From: Rhizobium sp. NLR16a
GTDB lineage: Bacteria; Pseudomonadota; Alphaproteobacteria; Rhizobiales; Rhizobiaceae
Assembly (NCBI RefSeq): GCF_017948245.1
Contig: NZ_CP072865.1
Location: 3,497,501-3,561,500 of the forward strand
Length of the DNA stretch: 64,000 nucleotides
Direction of reading: 5' to 3'
Each line of letters begins with the position of its first letter. Positions within the stretch are counted from its first letter, which is position 1. Both the position numbers and the translations under genes were made by a program. This document shows, piece after piece, positions 20,028-28,134 of this stretch. The notes under the pieces are model-generated. The model was not told the origin of the DNA and searched no databases. It saw only the letters and a list, made by a program, of their open reading frames with translations.

Positions 20028-20347
20028 CTGGCGCGCTGCGTGTCTCCGCCGCGCTCGGGGGAGCGGCGGAGACACTTCGCTTCGAAAACCGGAGCGCCTC
20101 GGCCCGGCCAATCCGGTGGACGGGGCAAGGCCCAGGCTGGGGCTGAGATCGAAACGCTGGTCGGTTCCGGCTGCGCTTCGAGTTCCTTCCATTGCTGACG
20201 TTGATCACAGCACCGGCCGCTAGCGTGTTGGATGCCAGCACTGCGGCAGGATCGCAGGACCATGAGATGGTCGAGAGCGTGGCAGCCGCCGACGCCATTG
20301 ACGCCGGACAGTTCTACGCCAGCATCTTTCCGGTCCGGCGCAAGGCT
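20028..20347. other. Intergenic region between adh and the bufferin cassette
   Basis: 320 bases between two converging genes. Apart from the terminator-like hairpin at its start, no convincing gene, RNA or repeat is seen. A 62-codon plus-strand reading (20192-20380) has no ribosome site and low-complexity composition. Confidence 0.4.
20040..20075 (+). terminator. Terminator-like hairpin after adh
   Basis: Perfect 13-bp inverted repeat GTGTCTCCGCCGC / GCGGCGGAGACAC with a 10-base loop, 12 bases after the adh stop. Only a short T-poor tail follows (TTCGCTTCG), so it may be a weak or bidirectional terminator. The convergent DoxX gene ends about 270 bases further on. Confidence 0.65.
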
Positions 20348-20896
20348 TCATCCCGGCTGAGCGCCGCCTCGGGGAGATGACGCGTGTGGCCGCCGCGTCA
20401 TTTGCGGCGCTGCAAAGACAAACGGATCAACCGCGATCTTGCCCCCACCGAACACGACCAATGCCAGCGCCATTGCCGCCCAGGGCAAGTGAAAATTCGC
20501 CCAGCCATCCGGGATGGTGAGCTGGATGATCGCCGTCATCAGAAGCAGACCGAGAGCAGCGAAGCGTGTGGCCAGGCCGAGGATCAGCAGAATTGGCAGG
20601 ACCAATTCTCCGATTCCGGCGGCCGTCGCCATCGTCAGAGGAAACGGGTAGGCGACTGCGCTGCCGAAGACATGAAGCTTGAACTCCTGCTCGAAAAGAT
20701 ATCTTGCGCCCGATGAAAGCGTCAGGAAGCCGTCCCATTTCGTCAGCCCCGACTTGAAGAAGGGAATAGCCAGCGCAAAACGCAATGCCAAGAGCGGCAG
20801 CGACCTGGGAACGGAGGCGAGCAGGCCTTCCGCACGCGTGACGAGGGAGGCAGCGGCAGCACCAAAGCCGTACGAAGGGACCATTTCGGTTTTCAT
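20348..20896 (-). CDS. bufD: DoxX-family membrane protein of the bufferin cassette
   Basis: 182 aa with four hydrophobic segments after a 45-residue N-terminal part (LPLLALRFALAIPFFKSG, LTMATAAGIGELVLPILLIL, FAALGLLLMTAIIQLTI, WAAMALALVVFGGGKIAVDP). ALRFALAIPFFKSGLTKWDG is the DoxX signature. DoxX-like proteins are regular partners in DUF692/DUF2063/DUF2282 operons and may supply a redox or quinone-linked membrane function (established association; mechanism uncertain). It overlaps the DUF2063 gene by four bases and is the last gene of the cassette. Confidence 0.88.
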   Translation of the reverse strand: MKTEMVPSYGFGAAAASLVTRAEGLLASVPRSLPLLALRFALAIPFFKSGLTKWDGFLTLSSGARYLFEQEFKLHVFGSAVAYPFPLTMATAAGIGELVLPILLILGLATRFAALGLLLMTAIIQLTIPDGWANFHLPWAAMALALVVFGGGKIAVDPFVFAAPQMTRRPHASSPRGGAQPG

Positions 20897-21675
20897 GTGG
20901 AGTTTCCTTTATACTGTTGAAGGGTGCTGAACGCGCCGAGACCGGCAAGGCCGACCAGCGCCGTTCCGAAATCGAATTCGGGGGCAGCCGCAAATGCCGC
21001 CTCTGCCGCCTCGCCAAGAGTGGCGGCATTGAACAAGGCGGCTGCAAAAACGGCGTCCCGCGGCGGCAGGATATGAACATTCACCGACATCTCCGGTCGC
21101 ACGACCAGGACCGCTTGGCCGCCCCAGTCGGAGACCGGCGAAACCATCTCCTCTTGATGTGCGCTCCAGATCGAACCAACCGGAAAATTCGATAGGATCA
21201 GGTGCGCCGAGGGGTGCGGGACGAGCCGCAAATCCGAAAGAATCTCGGGCGCCACGGCTCTCAGTGCCGCAGGATCGAGAGACGCGCTGTCTGCGGCGTG
21301 GTAAGCCTCCGTCCAAGCGGCCTCGAGCCGGGCGACGTCAGGCAGGTAGACAAGCGTGCCTGCAGGCTCGAAAGCTGTGATGAAGTCGGGGAAATCGTCG
21401 CCATATTCCATGATCAGCGGCGAGGCCGGCTTATGATTCTGGGCGTAGGCCCGCGCCATGGCCGCAAAGAATTCCGAACCGACGAGCCTCTCCGTCACCG
21501 GAAAGCGTTGCACCAGCGCCTTTGTCAGCCCGACGAATACATTGTTGCGGTATACGGCAAACCGCGCCGCGTCGGGCTTGCCGCGTGCATTGATCACGCC
21601 GTCCGGCACCGGCCGCTCGGCATGCAGCAAGGCATCGGCGAAGGCGGTTTGGCAAGTTGGGAAATCCATCGTCAC
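20893..21675 (-). CDS. bufC: DUF2063 partner protein of the MNIO enzyme (HvfC/BufC type)
   Basis: 260 aa. The N-terminal DUF2063 domain is recognised by [17 protein letters not shown] and [20 protein letters not shown], then [20 protein letters not shown]. In this family it binds the precursor peptide and assists the DUF692 enzyme, comparable to TglI or MbnC in related pathways. The C-terminal half, with [20 protein letters not shown], is typical of BufC. Start and stop overlap the neighbours by four bases each, so enzyme and partner are translationally coupled. Confidence 0.9.
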   Translation of the reverse strand: MTMDFPTCQTAFADALLHAERPVPDGVINARGKPDAARFAVYRNNVFVGLTKALVQRFPVTERLVGSEFFAAMARAYAQNHKPASPLIMEYGDDFPDFITAFEPAGTLVYLPDVARLEAAWTEAYHAADSASLDPAALRAVAPEILSDLRLVPHPSAHLILSNFPVGSIWSAHQEEMVSPVSDWGGQAVLVVRPEMSVNVHILPPRDAVFAAALFNAATLGEAAEAAFAAAPEFDFGTALVGLAGLGAFSTLQQYKGNST

Positions 21676-22559
21676 GCCGCCCGGGTCCGGTGCCCGCCGC
21701 GGCGAAACGTTTCGGCGGCGAGCATCGCATCCACACGTTTCGCCTCTGAATACAGTGTGGCGAAATCCGGAACATTATTGTCCCATTCAATCAGCGTCGG
21801 GAGTGCGCCGGTGCGCGCGAGGGTATGTTCGTAGAGCGCCAATACATCGCTCTTCACGGCCGTCGCGTGCGCGTCAATCAGCAGCCGGTCGCCGGTGGAG
21901 TCGACGGTTTCGTCGTAGCCGGCAAGGTGAATCTCGCCGACGAGCTCGACCGGAAAACGATCTATATAGGTGGCGGCATCGAGCCGGTGGTTCACCGCCG
22001 AGACCATCACATTGTTGACGTCGAGCAGAAGGCCACAGCCCGTCCGCTGCGCGATCGCCCCCAGAAAATCCACTTCATCGATCGTACTGTCGGCGAATAG
22101 TGTATAGGTGGAAGGGTTTTCCAGCAGCAATTGTCGCCCGAGCGCCTGTTGCGTTTCATCGACATGGTCGACGACGCGTGCCAGCGTTTCTTCCGTGTAG
22201 GGTAGCGGCAACAAATCGTTGAGAAATCCCGTTTCATGCGTCGACCAGGCCAGATGTTCGGAAAAGCTCTGCGGCCGATAGCAGTCGATCAAGCTGCGAA
22301 GTCGATTCAGATGCGCCGTGTCGAGCCCGCGCGCCGCGCCGATCGACAAGCCGACACCGTGCAGCGACAGCGGATAGTGTTCCGTGATGGCTTGGAGATA
22401 GCAATGCGGCGGCCCACCTGCGCCCATGTAGTTCTCGGCATGGACCTCAAAGAAGCCGACATCCGGCAGATCGGCCAGAATAGTGTCGTAATGCTCGGGT
22501 TTTAAGCCGAGGCCGGCCCGCGCAGGCAGGAGGACAGGTCGGTTTGTTGAAGCGGTCAT
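21672..22559 (-). CDS. bufB: DUF692 multinuclear non-heme iron oxidase (MNIO; BufB type)
   Basis: 295 aa TIM-barrel enzyme, related to MbnB, TglH and ChrH, that modifies cysteines of ribosomally made peptides using two or three iron ions. The metal-ligand motifs are present in order: [10 protein letters not shown] (H40, E42), [11 protein letters not shown] (H67), SEHLAWS (H102), LLENPSTYT (E147), [12 protein letters not shown] (D180, N182), EIHLAGYDE (H211) and LLIDAHA. The start at 22559 has GGGAG upstream. It follows the precursor gene across a hairpin and overlaps the bufC-type gene. Predicted action: oxidation of Cys residues of the encoded DUF2282 peptide to oxazolone/thioamide groups that bind copper, as reported for bufferins. 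Confidence 0.92.
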   Translation of the reverse strand: MTASTNRPVLLPARAGLGLKPEHYDTILADLPDVGFFEVHAENYMGAGGPPHCYLQAITEHYPLSLHGVGLSIGAARGLDTAHLNRLRSLIDCYRPQSFSEHLAWSTHETGFLNDLLPLPYTEETLARVVDHVDETQQALGRQLLLENPSTYTLFADSTIDEVDFLGAIAQRTGCGLLLDVNNVMVSAVNHRLDAATYIDRFPVELVGEIHLAGYDETVDSTGDRLLIDAHATAVKSDVLALYEHTLARTGALPTLIEWDNNVPDFATLYSEAKRVDAMLAAETFRRGGHRTRAA

Positions 22560-22589
22560 CGCAATTCTCCCGATTTGGCCAGAAAAGAT

Positions 22590-22612
22590 GGAGGCCCGGG
22601 TGTCGGGCCTCC
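22590..22612 (-). terminator. Hairpin between precursor and modifying-enzyme genes (partial terminator)
   Basis: Perfect 9-bp stem GGAGGCCCG / CGGGCCTCC with a 5-base loop, ten bases after the precursor stop. In the minus-strand transcript it is followed by ATCTTTTC, a weak T-rich tail. This is the usual place for an attenuator that lets a RiPP precursor be made in large excess over its enzymes (inference). Confidence 0.65.
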
Positions 22613-22621
22613 GCTTTCGGG

Positions 22622-22909
22622 TCAGCCTTTGGTCGGCTCGAGCTTACCCATGTGGCCGTTGACATTCATGCTGACACAGGTGCCGGCCGGGACGGCCTTC
22701 CAGGCGTTCCCCTGATAATCCATCGTCGATGTCCCGGCGCAGGTCGTGCCGGCACCGGCGGCACAATCATTGTGACCCTTGAGCGCGATGCCATAGCATT
22801 TCTCGTTGCCCACCATTTTCTCCGCCGGCAGCGGCGCGGCGAAGGCAGCGGATGAAATCGCAGTGGCGAGCGAGCCTGCGAGGGCGAGGGTGAGAGTGGA
22901 ACGGTTCAT
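22622..22909 (-). CDS. bufA: DUF2282 bufferin-type RiPP precursor, exported four-cysteine peptide
   Basis: 95 aa. A Sec signal peptide ([19 protein letters not shown]) with cleavage after residue 24 leaves a core of about 70 residues. Four Cys at 38, 49, 57 and 78 sit in the DUF2282 pattern [19 protein letters not shown] and PAGTC, with [10 protein letters not shown] between the last two. This is the arrangement of bufferins, periplasmic peptides whose Cys are modified by a DUF692 enzyme and which sequester copper. The start follows AGGAG. It is the first gene of the cassette, with an ECF-type promoter motif about 55 bases upstream. Confidence 0.9.
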   Translation of the reverse strand: MNRSTLTLALAGSLATAISSAAFAAPLPAEKMVGNEKCYGIALKGHNDCAAGAGTTCAGTSTMDYQGNAWKAVPAGTCVSMNVNGHMGKLEPTKG

Positions 22910-22965
22910 GGATGGTCTCCTCTTGCAAATATCCGCGCACCGGTCATCGGCCGCGTAATCCCTCT

Positions 22966-22991
22966 TTCGAGCCGACGATCCCGCTTGTTAC
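22966..22991 (-). promoter_or_regulatory. Candidate SigF-like ECF promoter of the bufferin cassette
   Basis: On the minus strand GTAACA is followed after exactly 16 bases by CGAA. The motif I recall for Caulobacter SigF, the ECF factor that controls a bufferin operon under metal stress, is GTAACC-N16-CGAA; the match here is 9 of 10 fixed bases with the same spacing. The -10 lies about 57 bases before the bufA start. No sigF or anti-sigma gene is in this window. Confidence 0.6.
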
Positions 22992-23109
22992 AGGCATGAC
23001 GAACACGAATTGGTGATCGGCCTTCGCACGATGGTACGGCTTTGCTCGTGGGGCAGTGGTGGTGCTCGTTTGGCGCAGGCGCCGCCGGAGGATTGCGCCG
23101 GCACTCAGC

Positions 23110-23430
23110 TTAGGGGGATTCCCCTGCGACGGCTTCCAGGAACAGCGGTCCTTCCGCCTCCAGCCTGACGCGGCCCCTGCCGATGCGGGCGAGGCGGATG
23201 GGCGCCTGCTTTTCTTCAAGCCGGCGGCGCAACAGCAAGAGCCGGGTTTCGAGATTGTCCTTGATCTCCGGCATGCGTGCGCCGGCGGTCAACCGCGTTT
23301 CCCGGTTCGTGAACTCGCTTCTGCCATCGCTCAGATGCCAGTCGAGTATCAGGCGCAGCGGAATGCCGGCAACACCCTTCACGATGTAAAGCTCGTTCGT
23401 CGCCGCGGTGATGAATGATCGGCGCGATCG
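23110..23430 (-). pseudogene. Probable gene remnant, winged-helix-like C terminus
   Basis: This stretch reads as plausible protein: LYIVKGVAGIPLRLILDWHL, FTNRETRLTAGARMPEIKDN, LETRLLLLRRRLEEKQAPIR, GRGRVRLEAEGP, then a stop. The charged helices followed by short strands resemble the end of a winged-helix or response-regulator-type DNA-binding protein. No start codon with a ribosome site is available; the frame runs back into the LysR gene. It is best read as the surviving 3' part of a decayed gene. Family not identified. Confidence 0.35.
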
Positions 23431-23528
23431 GGGTCGAAATTCCGGTGGAGTAGCCGCATACTTCGAGACAGGGAACGGGCTCAGCAGCGTCTCGATAGGC
23501 TGTATGCCATAGGTGATTGGGACCTCGT

Positions 23529-24422
23529 CTATAGTCGCAGTTTGCCTGCCAGGAACGAGACGAAGCGTCGGACCTTTACCGCGATATGGCGATTGGCCGG
23601 ATAGACCGCTTGCAACTGTATCGTACTGATATCCCAATCGGGGAGAAGACGGACCAACCGGCCCTGCCTGAGGTCTTCCCCGACGATAAAGTCGGGCAGA
23701 AGGACAATGCCGAGTCCGAGCACGGCGGCGTCGCGCAGACCAAGACTGTGATTAAGTTCCAGGCGGGGTACGATGGGGATGCGAAACTCCTCACCGTCCC
23801 TGCTGAACGGCCAAATCCGCCCCCATCTTAGTTCGGCGAAGTGGAGGCAGGCGTGGTGAGCGAGGTCGTGCGGCGTCATTGGTGCCCCGTGTTCGGCAAT
23901 ATAGGCCGGTGAAGCGGAAATTACGATTGACGATGTCGCCAGTTGTCGGGTGATGAGATTGATATCGACCTCAAGGCGGCCTCGAATTGCAAGGTCGAAG
24001 CCATCCTCGACCAAGTTCACGGGCCGATGTGACAGGTCGAGTTCGATAGACACAGCCGTATTGAGTTTGAGGAACTCCGAAACTGCCGGCACGATCACGA
24101 GCTGCCCGAGGTCGGGTGGCGCCGACACCCGCAATCGCCCGACAGCTTCCTTCTGAAACGAGATTGCGGCCCGTTCGGCCTCTCTTATCTGCGGCAGAAT
24201 TCCCGAAAGCGCTTCCCTGTAGGCTGCCCCGGCCTCCGTCAGGACGATCTTGCGCGTCGATCTTTGAAAGAGGCGGATGCCAAGGCGATCCTCGAGCTGC
24301 CTGACCTGGGCGCCGACCGTCGCCCGCGCCATGCTCAGTTCCTCGGCCGCCTTCGTGAAGCTCAGATGCGTGGAAACCGTTAGGAATGCGGCAATCCCGT
24401 CAAGCGGATCAAGCGTTTTCAT
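23529..24422 (-). CDS. LysR-family transcriptional regulator
   Basis: 297 aa. The N-terminal winged helix reads GIAAFLTVSTHLSFTKAAEE, LSMARATVGAQVRQLEDRLG, IRLFQRSTRKIVLTEAGAAY (residues about 8-66). The effector domain is of the CrgA/DsdC-like subgroup (RLRVSAPPDLGQLVIVPAVS, LSHRPVNLVEDGFDLAIRGR, GLGIVLLPDFIV). It is divergent from the cupin, acetyltransferase and YceI genes with about 100 bases between, the classical LysR position for regulating the neighbouring genes. Confidence 0.92.
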   Translation of the reverse strand: MKTLDPLDGIAAFLTVSTHLSFTKAAEELSMARATVGAQVRQLEDRLGIRLFQRSTRKIVLTEAGAAYREALSGILPQIREAERAAISFQKEAVGRLRVSAPPDLGQLVIVPAVSEFLKLNTAVSIELDLSHRPVNLVEDGFDLAIRGRLEVDINLITRQLATSSIVISASPAYIAEHGAPMTPHDLAHHACLHFAELRWGRIWPFSRDGEEFRIPIVPRLELNHSLGLRDAAVLGLGIVLLPDFIVGEDLRQGRLVRLLPDWDISTIQLQAVYPANRHIAVKVRRFVSFLAGKLRL

Positions 24423-24521
24423 GAGTACAATTATCCATACAATGATGTCAGTTAATCCCTCTTATCATAGGAGAGGGCGCAAAGTAATCGGTGGGGCGTA
24501 CTCAAGCAAAGGAGACCCGAC

Positions 24522-24983
24522 ATGATGACATTCACCCAAGCTGCGGTCTCGCCGTCCGGGCGTGGGACGCCGGCAATGGCGTTCGGCAAGCATGTCATCC
24601 GCATAATGGCGGCCAATACTGGCGGTTCGCTCGGCATGTTCGAAGCTTTCGTGCCGGCCGGCGAAGGACCGCCGCTGCACGTACACGAGCGCGAGGACGA
24701 GTTCTTCCGCGTGCTTGCCGGGCGCTTCGGCTTCTGGTGCGCCGGAGATTATGTCGAACTTGCGGAAGGCGGCTGCATCGCATTGCCGCGTGGTGTGCCA
24801 CACCGTTTCCGCAATGTGGGGAAAACGGAGGGCCGCCTCATGGTCGTGGTCACACCGGGCGGGTTCGAAAGTTTCTTTTCGATCGTAGAACTCTGCAAGC
24901 CCGAAACACCTGAGCAGGTCGCCTCGGTCGCCAAAAGTTTCGGGCTGACCTTCCCACCTGAGGACGGCCGCAAGGTCGCCTGA
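24522..24983 (+). CDS. Cupin-domain protein
   Basis: 153 aa single-domain cupin. Motif 1 is PLHVHEREDEFFRVLAGRFG (about residues 51-70), giving His-His-Glu metal ligands. Motif 2 is ALPRGVPHRFRNVG, with its His near residue 92. The start is a double ATG after AAGGAGACCCGAC. The reaction is unknown; related proteins include quercetin-dioxygenase-like and isomerase-like cupins. Divergent from LysR and followed 39 bases later by the acetyltransferase gene. Confidence 0.85.
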   Translation: MMTFTQAAVSPSGRGTPAMAFGKHVIRIMAANTGGSLGMFEAFVPAGEGPPLHVHEREDEFFRVLAGRFGFWCAGDYVELAEGGCIALPRGVPHRFRNVGKTEGRLMVVVTPGGFESFFSIVELCKPETPEQVASVAKSFGLTFPPEDGRKVA

Positions 24984-25040
24984 ACCAACGGAGTCGCACC
25001 GCCGGACCTGAGCAACGGTCCAATGAAAGGAGACCGAACG

Positions 25041-25886
25041 ATGACACATGCACGTTCAAATGAAAACGCAATGCCCCTGACAGCCCAACAGATAGATGCC
25101 TATCTGGCCCGGATCGGAGTCGAGCGGCCGTCGCGCCTCGACATCGACAGCTTGTCGCAGTTGCACCGCGCCCATCTCATGAGCTTTACATGGGAGGCAC
25201 TGGACGCCTTCATGGGATGGCCTTCCCAGATCACCCCGGCTGCGGCATTCGCCAAGATGGTCGAGGGGCGGCGCGGCGGCTGGTGTTATGAGATGAACGG
25301 CCTCTTCGGCGCCGCGCTTGCAGCCCTGGGTTTCCGTGTGACCCGCCTTTGCGGCGCCGTCGATCGCGAAAAGCTCGGCGACATCGCCATCGGCAATCAT
25401 CTGACGCTGCGGGTCGACCTCGACCGTTCCTATCTCGCCGAGGTCGGCGTAGCCGACGCCATCATCGAGCCGGTGCCGCTTGTGGCCGGGCCGATCAGCC
25501 AACGCGGCTTTGACTTCTCCATCATGCCGGCCGACGGGAGCTGGCTGCGCTTCAATAATCAGGTGCTCGGCATCGCGAAAAGCTTCGATTTCCGGCTCGA
25601 CCACAGCGACGAAGCCGCGATGGCCGCAACACAAGGCTGGCTGATGCAAGATCCCGGCTCGCCGTTCACCCAGGCGCTCGCGGTGTTGCGGCACACGGCG
25701 GACGGCTACGTCGCCCTCCAGAACGACCGTCTGCGCCGTGTGACGGCGAACAGCCTCAGCGAGGAGCGCATTACGAGCGCGAGCCATCTCGGCGACACAT
25801 TCCAGGCAGTATTCGATCTCGACATCCCCCAGCCCGGCCGCGTCTGGGAGCGCCTCCAGACGATCCACCGCGACAAGGCGGCCTGA
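25041..25886 (+). CDS. Arylamine N-acetyltransferase (NAT) with altered catalytic triad
   Basis: 281 aa from the ATG at 25041, preceded by AAAGGAGACCGAACG. NATs move an acetyl group from acetyl-CoA to arylamines or hydrazines through a Cys-His-Asp triad. Cys is C82 in RRGGWCYEMNGLFG and His is H120 in GNHLTLRVDL. Where the family has DVGFG the sequence reads AEVGVAD, so the third residue is Glu (E134), in a loop one residue shorter. The N-terminal SFTWEALDAFMG matches the usual SFENLD region. The protein is otherwise full length. It may work with Glu or have altered specificity. Upstream are the cupin gene and the LysR promoter; downstream is YceI. Confidence 0.87.
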   Translation: MTHARSNENAMPLTAQQIDAYLARIGVERPSRLDIDSLSQLHRAHLMSFTWEALDAFMGWPSQITPAAAFAKMVEGRRGGWCYEMNGLFGAALAALGFRVTRLCGAVDREKLGDIAIGNHLTLRVDLDRSYLAEVGVADAIIEPVPLVAGPISQRGFDFSIMPADGSWLRFNNQVLGIAKSFDFRLDHSDEAAMAATQGWLMQDPGSPFTQALAVLRHTADGYVALQNDRLRRVTANSLSEERITSASHLGDTFQAVFDLDIPQPGRVWERLQTIHRDKAA

Positions 25887-25924
25887 GCCGACAGCCACAT
25901 CATTTCACATCCGAGGAACTATCA

Positions 25925-26542
25925 ATGCTTCGTACAACCGCATGCACCCTTGCTCTGGCCTTGAGCACGGCCTTCACCTCTGCCGCCGCCGCCGATCCTG
26001 CACCGGGCGGTGCCTACAAGACCGATCCTTCGCATTCGAGTTTCAATTGGTCCTTCGACCATTCCGGCCTGTCCCACTACACGGCCCGCTTTACCGGAGT
26101 CGATGCGCGGCTCGACTGGAAGCCGCAAAAGCCGGAAACCTCCACGCTTTCGGTCACGATCGATCCGCTTTCGGTCCGCACCGACTATCCCTGGCCTGAG
26201 AAGGTCAACTTCGATGCGGAGATCGGCGGAGACGAGAACTTCCTTGCAGCCAAGCCGATCACCTTCGTTTCCAGGACGATCCACGTGACGGGCGAGAAGA
26301 CCGGCACCGTCGAAGGCCTCCTGACCCTTCGCGGCGTGACGCACCCGGCAACGCTCGACGTGACCTTCAACGGCTCAATGGCGGAGCACCCGATGATGGG
26401 CGTCCCGAAGATCGGCTTCTCGGCGACCGGCAGCATCCGTCGCAGCGATTGGGGGCTGGATTTCGCAATCCCCGAACTCGGCGACATCGTCACCTTCACG
26501 ATAGAAACGCAGATGGTGCCGGCTGGTTACTCGTTTCAGTGA
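25925..26542 (+). CDS. YceI-family periplasmic protein
   Basis: 205 aa. The signal peptide (MLRTTACTLALALSTAFTSA) is cleaved near AAA/ADP. The YceI lipocalin-like barrel binds isoprenoid or amphipathic molecules. It is recognised by YKTDPSHSSFNWSFDHSGLS at the N terminus, FVSRTIHVTGEKTGTVEGLL in the middle, and GFSATGSIRRSDWGLDF near the C terminus. Thirty-eight bases separate it from the acetyltransferase gene, so it may share that transcript. Confidence 0.9.
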   Translation: MLRTTACTLALALSTAFTSAAAADPAPGGAYKTDPSHSSFNWSFDHSGLSHYTARFTGVDARLDWKPQKPETSTLSVTIDPLSVRTDYPWPEKVNFDAEIGGDENFLAAKPITFVSRTIHVTGEKTGTVEGLLTLRGVTHPATLDVTFNGSMAEHPMMGVPKIGFSATGSIRRSDWGLDFAIPELGDIVTFTIETQMVPAGYSFQ

Positions 26543-26735
26543 AAATGAAGCGAATGGCAGGTCCAACGAACCCTGCGCCTCTCCATGATCTTTCCGGATC
26601 GGGTCGATTTCGCTGGAAATGGCGATGCGGCCCCTTTATCCTGCAGGGGATGGCGTGTGCTGCGTGCGCCGCGGGCTTTCCCGAAATCGACGGAGACTGA
26701 AGATCAACCTTCCAAAACAAAGGGAGCGCTGACCG

Positions 26736-27917
26736 GTGTCGTCGCCAATCTCTCCAGGCCTCATCCGATCCACTCTTCGTCAGTTCCTCGACAGCGAAGC
26801 GTCGGGCGGTCTCGTGCTGATGGCAGTCGCCTTGGCGGCGATCGTGACGGCGAACTCACCACTCGCAGAGGCTTACTTCCACGCGCTTCACATCCCTCTG
26901 GGGCCGCTCAGCCTGCTGCACTGGATCAATGACGCGCTGATGGCGCTTTTCTTTCTCCTCGTCGGGCTCGAGATCAAGCGCGAAATGCTCGATGGCCAGC
27001 TCTCCAGCTGGAGCCGCCGCATCCTGCCGGGCGCGGCGGCAATGGGAGGCATGCTCTTCCCCGCCCTCTTCTACATCCTGTTCAACTGGGAAAACCCGGC
27101 CGCCCTGCGCGGCTGGGCGATCCCAACCGCGACGGACATCGCATTCGCGCTCGGCGTCATCTCGCTGTTCGGCCCACGGGTGCCTGCCTCGTTGAAGATC
27201 TTCCTGGCGGCACTGGCGATCATCGATGACTTGGGGGCGGTCGTGATCATTGCGCTGTTCTACACGAACGATCTCAACCTCCTGGCGCTTGCAGGGGCTG
27301 CGGCAGTGCTTGCGGCGCTCTACGGCATGAACCGCGCCAGGATTTTGAAGCTCTGGCCGTATCTGCTGCTCGGCGCCGTGCTGTGGGTGCTCGTTTTCGC
27401 ATCCGGCATCCACGCGACGCTGGCCGGCGTTCTTCTCGCTCTGACGATTCCGCTGAAGGTGACGCCTGGTACGCCCGAGGCAAGCCACGACCAGTCGCCG
27501 TTGCACCACCTCGAGCACATCCTCCACAGGCCAGTCGCATTCATCGTCGTTCCGATCTTCGGCTTTGCCAATGCCGGCGTCTCCTTCATCGGCGCCTCGG
27601 CAGCCACGCTGACAGAACCATTGACGCTCGGCGTGGCGGCGGGCCTGCTACTTGGAAAACTGGCCGGCGTTCTCAGCACGGTCTTTCTGCTCGTCAAACT
27701 CGGCCTGGCCGACCTTCCCGCGAAGGCGAGCTGGGGGCAAATGATCGGCGTGGCCGCCCTCTGCGGCATAGGCTTTACCATGAGCCTCTTCATCGGGTTG
27801 CTGGCATTCAACGACCCCACCGTCCAAGACCATGTGAAGATGGGCATCCTGCTGGGATCTCTGCTGTCCGGTCTGGTCGGCGCGGCGATGCTCGCAACAT
27901 TCAACCGGCGATCCTGA
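26736..27917 (+). CDS. nhaA: Na+/H+ antiporter NhaA
   Basis: 393 aa with about 12 hydrophobic segments. NhaA exchanges two external protons for one internal sodium. The signatures [40 protein letters not shown] and [19 protein letters not shown] (the paired Asp of the ion site) are present. The GTG at 26736 has AAGGGAG upstream and fits the family N terminus ([20 protein letters not shown]). Confidence 0.93.
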   Translation: MSSPISPGLIRSTLRQFLDSEASGGLVLMAVALAAIVTANSPLAEAYFHALHIPLGPLSLLHWINDALMALFFLLVGLEIKREMLDGQLSSWSRRILPGAAAMGGMLFPALFYILFNWENPAALRGWAIPTATDIAFALGVISLFGPRVPASLKIFLAALAIIDDLGAVVIIALFYTNDLNLLALAGAAAVLAALYGMNRARILKLWPYLLLGAVLWVLVFASGIHATLAGVLLALTIPLKVTPGTPEASHDQSPLHHLEHILHRPVAFIVVPIFGFANAGVSFIGASAATLTEPLTLGVAAGLLLGKLAGVLSTVFLLVKLGLADLPAKASWGQMIGVAALCGIGFTMSLFIGLLAFNDPTVQDHVKMGILLGSLLSGLVGAAMLATFNRRS

Positions 27918-28134
27918 CGCAGCGGGGCCAGAGACGCTGCAGCTTCCGTCGACGGTGCCGCGCACTCGACCGGCAATTAGCTTGCCAGTTACTGACTCTC
28001 GCAGTGACTTTTGACCATCCGCGGTTTTTATTATCTCGCGCCAGCATCGCATGCACTTCGGTTTCAAAATGTCGATATCTTTATGTTCAGCCTCACTGCA
28101 GACCAGATGCCGCAGCTACAGTGTTGAAGATCTC

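Larger units (their letters stand above)
22910..23528. other. Intergenic region between the bufferin cassette and LysR
   Basis: 619 bases. The 200 bases nearest bufA hold the promoter candidate. The rest contains a minus-strand coding remnant (23110-23430, listed separately) without a start. No RNA gene was seen. Confidence 0.5.

Noticed and set aside
18915..20192. 425-codon minus-strand reading over adhP
   Set aside because: Antisense to adhP and spanning its terminator hairpin; no family signal.
23056..23418. 120-codon plus-strand reading in the bufferin-LysR gap
   Set aside because: Arg/Gln-rich antisense of the minus-strand remnant, which has the better coding character.
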